64,000 nt of DNA from JBHENN01 sp046262015. GTDB taxonomy: Bacteria > Actinomycetota > CADDZG01 > WHSQ01. Of the stretch, positions 25,337 to 33,429 are shown piece after piece (within the stretch, counting starts at the first letter, position 1; the number at the start of each line of letters is the position of its first letter). The stretch lies in the NCBI GenBank assembly GCA_046262015.1, contig JBHENN010000097.1:7280-71279 (forward strand), written 5' to 3'. Made by a program: the position numbers and the translations under genes. The notes beneath the pieces are model-generated. The model was not told the origin of the DNA and did not search any database. It was given only the letters and a program-made list of their open reading frames with translations.

Positions 25337-26473
25337 GTGAACTTGTCGACAAGGCGACTTATCGCCGCAACCCTGCTGGCTCTCTGCTGGGTCGCGCCCG
25401 CCGCCCCGGGGACCACGGCCGGCCGTCGGCCGACCCTGTCGTGTGAGGCGTGCATCGTGGTCGACGACACCGGCCGCACCCTGTTCGCCCGGCGCGCCGG
25501 CCGGCCGCTGGCCATCGCCAGCACGACCAAGATGATGACCGCCCTGCTCGCCGACGCCGCCCTCGCCCGGGACGAGCGGGTCACCGTATCGCCGACCGCG
25601 GCCGCCACGGGGGGCGGGGGGCTCGATCTCGAGGCGGGGGAGAGCTACCCGGTGGACACCCTCCTGAAGGCGTTGCTGATGACCTCGTCGAACGACGCCG
25701 CCGTCGCGCTGGCCGAGGCGGTGGCCGGCACGGAGGCCGCGTTCGTGCGGGCGATGAACCGGCGTGCCGCGGAGCTGGGGGCGCGCGGCACGATGTTCGT
25801 GACCGCGCACGGGCTCGACCGGCCCGGGCACGTCTCCACCGCCCGCGACCTCGCACGGATCGCCGCGGAGCTGCTTTCGGACCCGGAGCTGGCGGCGATC
25901 GCGGCGGCGCCGTCCACCACCGCCGCCGGGCCGGAGGGGAGCATCCTGCTGGAGAACCGTAACCTTCTACTGGAGAGTTATCCGGGGGCGATCGGCGTCA
26001 AGACCGGGTACACCGCCGAGGCCGGCAACGTGTTGGTCGCTGCGGCCCGTCGTCACGGGCGCCGTGTGATCACCGTCGCGCTCGGGTCCGACGACTCATT
26101 CGCCGACTCCACCGCGCTTCTCGACCTCGGGTTCGCGCGCCTCCGCCGGGGGCTGGTGCTGCGCGCCGGTCGACCGGTCGGTGCCCTGGTGTTCGCGGCG
26201 GGAGGCGCGTCCCCGATCGTGGCGGCCGAGACCGTGCGCGGCATCGTGCGGCCCGATCGGGTGGAGGTATCCGTGGCGGCCACCTCCGGCGCCGCGGCGT
26301 TGCCGCTCGCGCCCGGGGACCGCGTCGGCACGATCGTGCTGAGCACCCGCTCGGGCCGCGTCATCGCCGAGGTCGCGGCGGTCGCCGCCGCGCCGGTCGA
26401 TGCGCCCTCCGGCGGGTGGCTGGCCGGCCTCCTCGGGGGTCTGCTGCGCGGCGCGTGGCAGGTAGCCGGGTGA
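25337..26473 (+). CDS. D-alanyl-D-alanine carboxypeptidase (serine, S11)
   Basis: Trims pentapeptide stems of peptidoglycan outside the membrane. 378 residues. Signal peptide near residues 1-27 (LIAATLLALCWVAPAAPG). Catalytic motifs: SxxK in ASTTKMMTAL, SxN in MTSSNDAAVALAE and KTG in GVKTGYTAEAGN. The C-terminus is hydrophobic and may anchor or attach it at the membrane. GTG 25337 is preferred; the CTTGTCGACAAG palindrome forms codons 3-6 (LSTR). Overlaps the next gene by 4 nt. Confidence 0.9.
   Translation: MNLSTRRLIAATLLALCWVAPAAPGTTAGRRPTLSCEACIVVDDTGRTLFARRAGRPLAIASTTKMMTALLADAALARDERVTVSPTAAATGGGGLDLEAGESYPVDTLLKALLMTSSNDAAVALAEAVAGTEAAFVRAMNRRAAELGARGTMFVTAHGLDRPGHVSTARDLARIAAELLSDPELAAIAAAPSTTAAGPEGSILLENRNLLLESYPGAIGVKTGYTAEAGNVLVAAARRHGRRVITVALGSDDSFADSTALLDLGFARLRRGLVLRAGRPVGALVFAAGGASPIVAAETVRGIVRPDRVEVSVAATSGAAALPLAPGDRVGTIVLSTRSGRVIAEVAAVAAAPVDAPSGGWLAGLLGGLLRGAWQVAG
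25342..25353. promoter_or_regulatory. Perfect 12-bp palindrome CTTGTCGACAAG
   Basis: Longest perfect copy of the dispersed motif, at the first codons of the carboxypeptidase gene. GCGACTTATCGC (25355-25366) follows, itself near-palindromic and sharing ACTTATCG with 11544-11551. It is the last copy seen going rightwards. Confidence 0.6.
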
Positions 26474-27159
26474 CCGACGCCCCGCCCGCCGTGCCCGCCG
26501 TGCCCGCCGCCGAGAGAGCCCCGCACCCCGTGCTGCAACCGCTGCTGTCTCGGTCCGCCCTGGCAACCCGGGCGACCGAGCTCGGGACGGCGCTTGCCGA
26601 CGACCTCGGCGACGCGCCCGAGCCCCCGATCCTCATCGGGGTGCTCAAGGGATCGACGTTCTTCCTCGCCGACCTCGTTCGGGCCGTCCCGATCGACGTC
26701 GAGGTCGACTTCATGTCCATCTCGACCTACGCGGAGACGAGCGAGGCGTCGGGGGTCGTGCGGATCGTCAAGGACCTCGAGCTGGACATCGGGGGACGCG
26801 ACGTCGTGTTGGTGGAGGACATCGTCGACACCGGCCTCACCTTGACCTACCTCCGCAGGAGCCTCGGGAGCCGTGGTCCGCGCTCGCTCCGAACGGTGAC
26901 GCTGCTCGACAAGGCGGCGCGCCGCATCGTCCCGGTGCCGGTGGAGTACGTCGGCTTCGAGATCCCCGACGTCTTCGTCGTGGGTTATGGGTTGGACTTC
27001 CAGTTCCGGTATCGAAACCTCCCGGACGTCTTCGCGGTAACCGACCTGCCCGCCCTGATGGGGGACCCGCGCATGCTCGAGAGCGCGTTCTTCCAGACCG
27101 GCAAGGACCGCTCCGCGCGGAGCACGAACGCGCCGCGACCGGGGTCCCCGGGCCGGTAG
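26470..27159 (+). CDS. hpt: Hypoxanthine phosphoribosyltransferase
   Basis: Purine salvage: hypoxanthine or guanine plus PRPP to IMP or GMP. 229 residues from GTG 26470, overlapping the upstream stop. PRPP-binding loop VLVEDIVDTGLTLTYL; LIGVLKGSTFFLADL and DFMSISTYAE match the family's N-terminal and flexible loops. Compared with typical 180-residue enzymes it has an Ala/Pro-rich N-terminal extension of about 35 residues and a basic C-terminal tail, so the real start may be later. Confidence 0.9.
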   Translation: MTDAPPAVPAVPAAERAPHPVLQPLLSRSALATRATELGTALADDLGDAPEPPILIGVLKGSTFFLADLVRAVPIDVEVDFMSISTYAETSEASGVVRIVKDLELDIGGRDVVLVEDIVDTGLTLTYLRRSLGSRGPRSLRTVTLLDKAARRIVPVPVEYVGFEIPDVFVVGYGLDFQFRYRNLPDVFAVTDLPALMGDPRMLESAFFQTGKDRSARSTNAPRPGSPGR

Positions 27160-27190
27160 GGGGCGCGAGTAACGATGTTAGTTTCGTGCG

Positions 27191-27667
27191 ATGGTCGAGG
27201 TCTCACTGGTGGGGGTCCGGGTCGAGCTCCCCTCCAACCAGCCGATCGTCCTCCTCAAGGAGGTGGACGGCGACCGCTACCTCCCCATCTGGATCGGCGC
27301 GGTCGAGGCCACCGCGATCGCGTTCGCGCTGCAGGGCATCCAGACCCCCCGGCCGATGACCCACGACCTGCTGCGTGACATCCTGCGCGAGACCGGCCAA
27401 GAGGTGGAACGCATCATCATCAGCGACCTGACGGAATCCACGTTCTACGCGTTGATCCGGATGAGCTCCGACGGCAAGACCACCGAGGTGTCGTCCCGTC
27501 CCAGCGATGCGATCGCGCTCGCGGTGCGGACGCACACGCCGATATTCGCCTCCGAGGAGGTGCTCGACCAGGCGGGGATCGAGCTCAAGGACGAAGAGGA
27601 GAGCGAGGTGGAGAAGTTCCGGGAGTTCCTCGACCAGGTCACGCCCGAGGACTTCGCCGAGCAGTAA
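27191..27667 (+). CDS. Bifunctional nuclease family protein (DUF151)
   Basis: 158 residues of the DUF151/bifunctional nuclease family: EVSLVGVRVELPSNQPIVLL, the segment LPIWIGAVEATAIAFALQG and SSRPSDAIALAVRTHTPIFA. A plant homologue has been reported with RNase and DNase activity; the bacterial role is unclear. Its position beside MerR genes is conserved in actinobacteria. TAGTTT (27179-27184) lies six bases before ATG 27191 and no ribosome site is seen: a likely leaderless gene. Confidence 0.88.
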   Translation: MVEVSLVGVRVELPSNQPIVLLKEVDGDRYLPIWIGAVEATAIAFALQGIQTPRPMTHDLLRDILRETGQEVERIIISDLTESTFYALIRMSSDGKTTEVSSRPSDAIALAVRTHTPIFASEEVLDQAGIELKDEEESEVEKFREFLDQVTPEDFAEQ

Positions 27668-27707
27668 GACGATAGCCGCCGCCTGTGGATAACCCCGCGA
27701 GGCGTCG

Positions 27708-27736
27708 TTGACTTCGCATCCCTCGCCGCCTAGGAT
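27708..27736 (+). promoter_or_regulatory. Promoter of the second MerR gene
   Basis: -35 TTGACT (27708-27713), 17-bp spacer, -10 TAGGAT (27731-27736). The leader contains CGTAGTTACGGAGGTGTTAG, possibly an operator. A lone DnaA-box match (TGTGGATAA, 27684-27692) lies just upstream. Confidence 0.65.
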
Positions 27737-27829
27737 TCCATCCCCGTAGTTACGGAGGTGTTAGTCGTGGCTGCGGCCCGCGTCTTTAGATGCACCACGG
27801 CGCGGACGGACGACACGGGGAGGAACGCC

Positions 27830-28312
27830 ATGGTCGAGACGGGGTACCGCGGGCCGCAGACCTGCAAGATCGTCGGCATCACGTACCGCCAGCTCGATTA
27901 CTGGACCCGTACCGGGCTCGTGCAGCCGTCGGTGCAGGAAGCCAGGGGCTCGGGGACGCAGCGCCTGTACTCCTTCAACGATCTCTTGCAGCTCAAGGTG
28001 GTGAAGAGCCTCACCGATGCCGGCGCGAGCCTCCAGAAGATCCGCCAGGCGATCGACTACGTGCGGGGCAATCTCGCGGACGACTGGTCGACGTTGACCA
28101 TCGCGACGGACGGCGCCGGCGTCTACGCGTGCACCTCGGATGCAGAGGTGGTCGACCTGCTGAGATCGGGGCAGGGAGTGCTCGGCGCGATCGTCGCGGT
28201 CGACAAGATCAAGGACCAGCTGCAGGGAACCTTGCGCGAGCTCCGGCCTGTCGGGGTCGAGGGGGAGTACGTTCCCCAGGAGGCAAGCAAGCAACGAGTC
28301 GAGGAGGGTTAG
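27830..28312 (+). CDS. MerR-family regulator (Rv1828-like)
   Basis: 160 residues. N-terminal winged helix with GYRGPQTCKIVGITYRQLDY and WTRTGLVQPSV, then QRLYSFNDLLQLKVVKSL; the C-terminal part YACTSDAEVVDLLRSGQGVL is typical of the mycobacterial Rv1828 group, which lies in the same gcvH/garA neighbourhood. ATG 27830 has GGGGAGGAA upstream; GTG 27767 would add 21 residues. Regulon unknown; the leader suggests autoregulation. Confidence 0.85.
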   Translation: MVETGYRGPQTCKIVGITYRQLDYWTRTGLVQPSVQEARGSGTQRLYSFNDLLQLKVVKSLTDAGASLQKIRQAIDYVRGNLADDWSTLTIATDGAGVYACTSDAEVVDLLRSGQGVLGAIVAVDKIKDQLQGTLRELRPVGVEGEYVPQEASKQRVEEG

Positions 28313-28315
28313 GCG

Positions 28316-28768
28316 ATAGCGGAGGGAAACGGCCCCGGGGCCGACCTCCGTCCGTCCCTTCCGCACGAGGCCGTCCAGTTCGCGCACAACAGCGAGCGGC
28401 AGTTCGCGAAGCTGCTGGACTTCTACGAGATCGAATGGCGCTATGAGCCGACCACATTCGACATCGAATGGGACGCGCACGGCGATGCAACGCAGCGGTT
28501 CTCGCCCGATTTCTACCTGCCGGAGTTCGACCTCTACATAGAGATCACGACCCTCAACCAGAAGCTCGTGACCAAGAAGAACCGCAAGGCGCGCCGACTG
28601 ATGGCGTTGTATCCCGATGTGAGGTGCCGGATCCTCTACCAGAAGGACTACCTCAACCTCCTCGTCAAGTACGGCCTCGAGGAGCCTTCACAAGGCCCTC
28701 TCCTGCCGCTCGAGCCGCCCGGACCGAGAGGGATGGGCGAGCTCCTCGGCGGGCCACTGGCCGGTTGA
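28316..28768 (+). CDS. Small PD-(D/E)XK nuclease-like protein with probable ATA start
   Basis: 150 residues if read from ATA 28316. The frame is bounded by the MerR stop and contains no ATG, GTG or TTG before GTG 28568, which would cut off most of the conserved part. ATA 28316 lies seven bases after a strong GAGGAGGG (28301-28308). The protein has a helix NSERQFAKLLDFYEIEWRYE, then FSPDFYLPEFDLYIEITT and KKNRKARRLMALYPDV. An E...PD...ExT/K pattern followed by basic residues suggests the restriction-endonuclease-like fold; the usual Lys is Thr here. Function unknown. It overlaps gcvT by four bases. Confidence 0.6.
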   Translation: MAEGNGPGADLRPSLPHEAVQFAHNSERQFAKLLDFYEIEWRYEPTTFDIEWDAHGDATQRFSPDFYLPEFDLYIEITTLNQKLVTKKNRKARRLMALYPDVRCRILYQKDYLNLLVKYGLEEPSQGPLLPLEPPGPRGMGELLGGPLAG

Positions 28769-29889
28769 CGCCGGTGAGCGAACGCCGCGCGACGCACCTC
28801 CTCGATATCCATCGCCGGCTCGGCGCCAAGCTGACCGAGTTCGGCGGGTGGGAGATGCCGCTCCAGTACTCGGGCGTGATCGCGGAGCACAACGCGGTGC
28901 GCAACCACGCCGGGGTCTTCGACGTGTCGCATCTGGGCAAGCTCCGCGTCACCGGACCCGGGGCGGGGGACGCGTTGCAGCGCGCGTTGACGTGCGACGC
29001 CACCGGCCTCGCGCCGGGACGGGCGACCTACTCGCTCGTCCTGACCGACGGCGGCGGCTGCATCGACGACGTCTTCCTTTACCGCATCGCCGAGACCGAG
29101 TGGCTGGTCGTACCCAACGCATCCAACGTCGCCCCGGTGGCCGCGGCCATCGCGGAACAGGGGGCCGGCCCGGTGGACGAGTGGGATCGGTTCGCGATCC
29201 TTGCGATCCAGGGCCCGGCGTCGTTCGAGGTCATGGAGAGCGCGTTCCCCGGCTCGGGAGCGACCGAGCTGGGGCTCCATGGATGGTGCGAGCTCGACGT
29301 CTTCGGCTCGCCGGGCTTCGTCGCACGCACCGGCTACACGGGCGAGCGGGGGTTCGAGCTGTATGCGCCGGCGGCGACCGCGGCGGCAACGTTCGGCGCG
29401 GTGCTCGACGCCGGGGCCGCCCCCGTAGGTCTCGGCGCGCGCGACACCCTCCGCCTCGAGATGGGCTACGCGCTGTACGGCCACGAGCTCTCGCTCGACA
29501 TCAACCCACTCGAAGCCGGACTGGGCTGGGCGCTCGCGTGGGACACCCCGTTCCGGGGCCGCCCCGCCCTCGAGAAGGTGCGCAAGAAGGGCCCCGCCCG
29601 CGCCCTGGTGGGCGTGAGGTGCAACGGGCGAGGCGTGCCTCGCCAGGGCTACCCCGTCCTCCAGGACGGACGCACCCTCGGCGAGCTCACGAGCGGGAAC
29701 CACTCTCCCACCCTGGGCACGGGCATCGGGCTCGCGCTCGTTCCCCGGGACGACGCCCCCGCGCCGGGGGACGCGGTCGAGGTCGATGCACGGGGGCGGC
29801 GCATCCCAGGCGCTATCGTCAAGCCGCCCTTCGTGACCGGGGGAAGCTCGAAGAAGGCGCCCGGCAGCCTGACAGACGGAGCCCCGTGA
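28765..29889 (+). CDS. gcvT: Aminomethyltransferase (glycine cleavage T protein)
   Basis: Transfers the methylene group from H-protein to tetrahydrofolate with release of ammonia. About 374 residues. Family landmarks: LTEFGGWEMPLQYSGVIAEH, the folate-site region VFDVSHLGKL, TGYTGERGFELY and the C-terminal barrel (HSPTLGTGIGLALVP). TTG 28765 overlaps the upstream TGA; GTG 28774 is the alternative. It is coupled to gcvPA (shared A of TGATG). Confidence 0.95.
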   Translation: MTPVSERRATHLLDIHRRLGAKLTEFGGWEMPLQYSGVIAEHNAVRNHAGVFDVSHLGKLRVTGPGAGDALQRALTCDATGLAPGRATYSLVLTDGGGCIDDVFLYRIAETEWLVVPNASNVAPVAAAIAEQGAGPVDEWDRFAILAIQGPASFEVMESAFPGSGATELGLHGWCELDVFGSPGFVARTGYTGERGFELYAPAATAAATFGAVLDAGAAPVGLGARDTLRLEMGYALYGHELSLDINPLEAGLGWALAWDTPFRGRPALEKVRKKGPARALVGVRCNGRGVPRQGYPVLQDGRTLGELTSGNHSPTLGTGIGLALVPRDDAPAPGDAVEVDARGRRIPGAIVKPPFVTGGSSKKAPGSLTDGAP

Positions 29890-31226
29890 TGGACTTCATC
29901 CCGCACACCAGCCAGGACGAGCACGAGATGCTCCAGCTCGTCGGGCTCGACTCGCTCGACGAGCTGTTCTCGTCGATCCCGTCCGACCTCCGCCTCGACG
30001 GCCCGTTGGACGTTCCCGCGTCGCTCAGCGAGCCGGAGCTGCTCGAGCACATGGCCGCGCTGGCGGGGCGTTCGCAGGGCGACCTGATCTGCTTCGCCGG
30101 GGGCGGGGCGTACGACCATCACGTCCCCTCGGCGGTGCGCGCCCTGGCGTCGCGCGCCGAGTTCGCGACCTCCTACACGCCGTACCAGCCGGAGCTGTCC
30201 CAGGGGGTCCTTCAGGCGATCTTCGAGTTCCAGACCCTTGTGTGCGAGATCTACGGGATGGAGGTTGCCAACGCGTCGCTGTATGACGGGGCGAACGCGC
30301 TCGTCGAAGCGGTCAACCTCGCGGTCCGTACTACCGGGCGCGACCGGGTCCTCGTCGGAGGGACGCTTAACCCTCACTACCTCGACGTGCTGACGACCTA
30401 CACGTCCGGGCTCGGGCTCGACATCGAGACGATCCCGTTCGGCGACGACGGCACGGTCGCGTGGGGAGAGGTCGACGCCGCGGGCGCCGCCGCGGTCGTC
30501 ACTTGCCATCCCAACTTCTTCGGCCGTCTCGAAGACCTGGCCGGCGCATCGGACATGGCACACGCCGCCGGCGCGCTGTCCATCGCGGTGACCGACCCGA
30601 TCGCCATGGGCGTGCTCGAGGCACCGGGCCGGATGGGCGCGGACGTGGCCGTCGGCGAAGGCCATGCACTCGGGAATCCGATGTCCTATGGAGGCCCCTA
30701 CGTGGGGCTGTTCGCCACCACGCTGCAGCACGTCCGCCAGGTTCCCGGGCGGATCGCCGGCGAGACCGTGGACGTCGACGGGCGCCGCGCCTACGTCCTG
30801 ACGCTCCAGGCACGCGAGCAGCACATCCGTCGTGCCCGGGCGACCTCCAACGTGTGCACGAACCAGACCCTGATGGCGATCGCCGCCGCGATCTACCTCT
30901 CCTGGCTCGGTCCTCACGGCCACGCCCGCCTCGGCGAGGTGTGCGTGCGCCGGACCGCATATCTGGCGCGCAGGGTCGGCGAGCTGCGCGATTGCCGCGT
31001 GCGGTTCCCCGGGCCGAGCTTCAAGGAGATCGTGATCGAGACCCCCGTGGAGGCGGGCGAGCTCGCGCGCCGGCTGGCGCGCCGGGGCTTCGTCGTCGGC
31101 CCCGCCCTGGGGAGGTGGTTCCCGGAGCTGGCAACCTGCCTGTTGTTCGCCGTCACCGAGCGCCGGACGCGCGCCGACATAGATGCCCTGGTGGAAGCGC
31201 TCGAGAAGGAGCTGGCCGAGCTATGA
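29889..31226 (+). CDS. gcvPA: Glycine dehydrogenase (decarboxylating) subunit 1
   Basis: N-terminal half of the split P-protein; together with GcvPB it decarboxylates glycine and loads H-protein. 445 residues, normal for the split form. Motifs include FAGGGAYDHHVPSAVRAL, SYTPYQPELSQGVLQ and YGMEVANASLYDGA. The two-subunit form is typical of many thermophiles and Firmicutes, whereas mycobacteria have a single-chain GcvP. ATG 29889 overlaps gcvT by 1 nt, and the 3' end overlaps gcvPB (ATGA). Confidence 0.96.
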   Translation: MDFIPHTSQDEHEMLQLVGLDSLDELFSSIPSDLRLDGPLDVPASLSEPELLEHMAALAGRSQGDLICFAGGGAYDHHVPSAVRALASRAEFATSYTPYQPELSQGVLQAIFEFQTLVCEIYGMEVANASLYDGANALVEAVNLAVRTTGRDRVLVGGTLNPHYLDVLTTYTSGLGLDIETIPFGDDGTVAWGEVDAAGAAAVVTCHPNFFGRLEDLAGASDMAHAAGALSIAVTDPIAMGVLEAPGRMGADVAVGEGHALGNPMSYGGPYVGLFATTLQHVRQVPGRIAGETVDVDGRRAYVLTLQAREQHIRRARATSNVCTNQTLMAIAAAIYLSWLGPHGHARLGEVCVRRTAYLARRVGELRDCRVRFPGPSFKEIVIETPVEAGELARRLARRGFVVGPALGRWFPELATCLLFAVTERRTRADIDALVEALEKELAEL

Positions 31227-32740
31227 CCGCGCCCATCGGTTCGCTCGAGCGCTCCGCCGGCACCCGCGGCGACGGCCCCTTCCCACTCGTGTTCGAGCTG
31301 TCGCGGCCCGGCCGACGCGCGTGGTCGCTGCCCGAGTCCGGGGTCGATGGCCCGCCGCTCGAGGAGCTGATCCCGGCCGAACACCGGCGCGCGGCGGCCC
31401 CTGGGCTTCCTGAGGTCGGCGAGCTCGACCTGGTTCGGCACTACACGCGTCTGTCGCAACGGAACTGGGCGATCGACGTCGGTCCCTATCCGCTCGGTTC
31501 GTGCACGATGAAGTACAACCCCAAGGTCGCCGAAGACGCCGCTGCGCTACCCGGCTTCGCGGGGCTCCACCCCATGGCCGACGAGGAGTTGGTGCAAGGC
31601 GCCCTGGAGCTCCTCGGCGAGCTCGAGCGCGCCTTGTGCGCGGCGACCGGCATGGCGCGCCTGACCTTCCAGCCCGCAGCCGGCGCCCAGGGGGAGCTCA
31701 CGGGGTTGCTGATGATGCGCGCGTTCCACCGCGCCCAGGGCGACGTCCGCACGCGCGTCATCATCCCGGACTCGGCGCACGGGACGAACCCTGCGAGCGT
31801 GAGCCTCGCCGGGTACCAGGCGCAGGAGGTCCCGTCCGATGCCCGCGGCCTCGTGGACCTGGGCGCCTTGCGATCGGTGCTCGACGAGCAGGTGGCGGGG
31901 CTGATGCTGACCAATCCCAACACGCTCGGCTTGTTCGAGACCGACATAGAAGAGATCGCCGCGGCGATGCACGAGGTCGGCGCTCTCCTCTATTACGACG
32001 GCGCCAACTTCAACTCGATCGTCGGCGTGACGCGACCGGGGGACATGGGCTTCGACATCGTCCACATGAACCTGCACAAGACCTTCGCCACGCCTCACGG
32101 CGGCGGAGGCCCCGGCTCCGGGCCGGTGGCGGTCTCCCAGAGGCTCGAACGGTTCCTCCCGGCGCCCGTGCTGGAGCACGACCCCGACGCGGGGCGGTGG
32201 CGGTGGGACCACGACCGCCCCGACGCGATCGGGCGGATCCACTCGTTCTACGGGAACTTCGGGATCAACGTCCGCGCCTACGCTTACCTTCGCTCGCTGG
32301 GGCCGGAGGGGCTCCGCCGCGTGGCCGAGCTCGCCGTCCTCAACGCGAACTACCTGCGCACGCTGGTGAAGGACGCGTTCCCGACCGCGTACCCCGGCGC
32401 GTGCATGCACGAGTTCGTCTGCACGGCCAAACCGCTCAAGAAACATGGCGTGAAGGCCATGGACGTCGCCAAACGTCTGATCGACCTCGGCTATCACCCT
32501 CCGACGGTGTACTTCCCGCTGGTCGTGGAGGAGGCCCTGATGGTCGAGCCCACCGAAACCGAGTCCAAGGAGACGATCGACGGGCTTGCCGCCGCCCTCA
32601 ACCAGATCGCCCGCGAGGCCGCGGACGATCCCGATCTCGTCCGCTCGGCGCCGACGACGACCCCGGTGCGCCGCCCCGACGAGGCGCGCGCGGCCCGCGC
32701 CCTGAAGTTGCGATGGACGGGCGGCAGCGCCGTCGGCTGA
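31223..32740 (+). CDS. gcvPB: Glycine dehydrogenase (decarboxylating) subunit 2
   Basis: PLP-bearing half of the split P-protein. 505 residues. The PLP lysine is in HMNLHKTFATPHGGGG; YPLGSCTMKYNPK and IIPDSAHGTNPASV are conserved. The gcvT-gcvPA-gcvPB coupling implies equal expression; gcvH is elsewhere, and no gcvL (dihydrolipoyl dehydrogenase) is in the window. Confidence 0.96.
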   Translation: MTAPIGSLERSAGTRGDGPFPLVFELSRPGRRAWSLPESGVDGPPLEELIPAEHRRAAAPGLPEVGELDLVRHYTRLSQRNWAIDVGPYPLGSCTMKYNPKVAEDAAALPGFAGLHPMADEELVQGALELLGELERALCAATGMARLTFQPAAGAQGELTGLLMMRAFHRAQGDVRTRVIIPDSAHGTNPASVSLAGYQAQEVPSDARGLVDLGALRSVLDEQVAGLMLTNPNTLGLFETDIEEIAAAMHEVGALLYYDGANFNSIVGVTRPGDMGFDIVHMNLHKTFATPHGGGGPGSGPVAVSQRLERFLPAPVLEHDPDAGRWRWDHDRPDAIGRIHSFYGNFGINVRAYAYLRSLGPEGLRRVAELAVLNANYLRTLVKDAFPTAYPGACMHEFVCTAKPLKKHGVKAMDVAKRLIDLGYHPPTVYFPLVVEEALMVEPTETESKETIDGLAAALNQIAREAADDPDLVRSAPTTTPVRRPDEARAARALKLRWTGGSAVG

Positions 32741-32779
32741 GCCCGTCCGGCGTCGGCCTCGTCCGGAACTTCTCCGGGG

Positions 32780-32795
32780 TGCTACAGTCGTAGCA
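32780..32795. promoter_or_regulatory. Autoregulatory operator and -10 of the toxin-antitoxin pair
   Basis: Perfect inverted repeat TGCTAC-AGTC-GTAGCA, its last base being the A of the antitoxin ATG (32795). TACAGT (32783-32788) within it is a good -10 element six bases from the ATG. This places an operator over a leaderless promoter, as expected for antitoxin autorepression. Confidence 0.7.
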
Positions 32796-33052
32796 TGTCT
32801 GAGCCACGCCGCGAGATCCCCCAGCGAGAGCTCCGGAACGACATCTCCCGCATCCTCCGGGAGGTGGCGGGAGGAAGCAGCCTGCGGGTGACGGTCAGGG
32901 GTCGCCCGGTGGCCGACCTTGTACCGGTCGCCGAAGGCCGCCGCTTCGTTCCCCGTGCCGACGTCGAGCGCCTGGTGGATGATGCGCCGCTGGACGGCGG
33001 GTTCGCCCGCGCTATCGCCGGCGTTGTCGGAGCAACGATCGACGAGCTGTGA
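32795..33052 (+). CDS. Phd/YefM-family antitoxin
   Basis: 85 residues: QRELRNDISRILREVAGG, then RVTVRGRPVADLVPV is the Phd/YefM DNA-binding N-domain; the C-terminal half would wrap the toxin. It overlaps the PIN-domain gene by four bases. It should neutralise the toxin and repress the promoter. Confidence 0.9.
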   Translation: MSEPRREIPQRELRNDISRILREVAGGSSLRVTVRGRPVADLVPVAEGRRFVPRADVERLVDDAPLDGGFARAIAGVVGATIDEL

Positions 33053-33429
33053 AAGGCCTCCTCGACACTAGCGTTCTGATCGCCCGCGAGGACGGCGGTC
33101 GCCCGGGAGCGCTTCCGGAGGAGTCCGCGATCTCTGTGGTGACGCTAGCCGAGCTGCACATCGGGGTGCTGGTAGCAGACGACCCACGGGTCAGGGCGCG
33201 ACGGATGCGCTCGTTGTCCGAGGTCGAGCGCAGCTTCGATGCCTTACCGATCGACAAGGACGTCGCCCGTAGCTTCGCGACGATCGTCGCGGATGCCCGA
33301 AACCACGGGAGGAAGCCGAAGATCATGGACGCGTGGATCGCCGCCACCGCGGTCGCCCACGACCTGCCGGTCTACACGCGCGACGCGGACTTCGATCGCC
33401 TCGCCGATGTCCGGGTGATCCGGGTCTGA
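33049..33429 (+). CDS. vapC: PIN-domain ribonuclease toxin (VapC family)
   Basis: 126 residues. The acidic metal-binding residues of the PIN fold are present: Asp6 in LLDTSVLIA, Glu in TLAELHIGV, Asp in IMDAWIAATA, and Asp pairs in YTRDADFDRL. VapC toxins usually cut tRNA or rRNA; the target here is unknown. GTG 33049 overlaps the antitoxin stop. The pair lies between gcvPB and a glycosyltransferase, with no sign of a mobile element. Confidence 0.9.
   Translation: MKGLLDTSVLIAREDGGRPGALPEESAISVVTLAELHIGVLVADDPRVRARRMRSLSEVERSFDALPIDKDVARSFATIVADARNHGRKPKIMDAWIAATAVAHDLPVYTRDADFDRLADVRVIRV

Noticed and set aside
8400..25400. Canonical ParB parS sites
   Set aside because: No match to the usual TGTTTCACGTGAAACA-type sequence was seen; the palindromes here differ.
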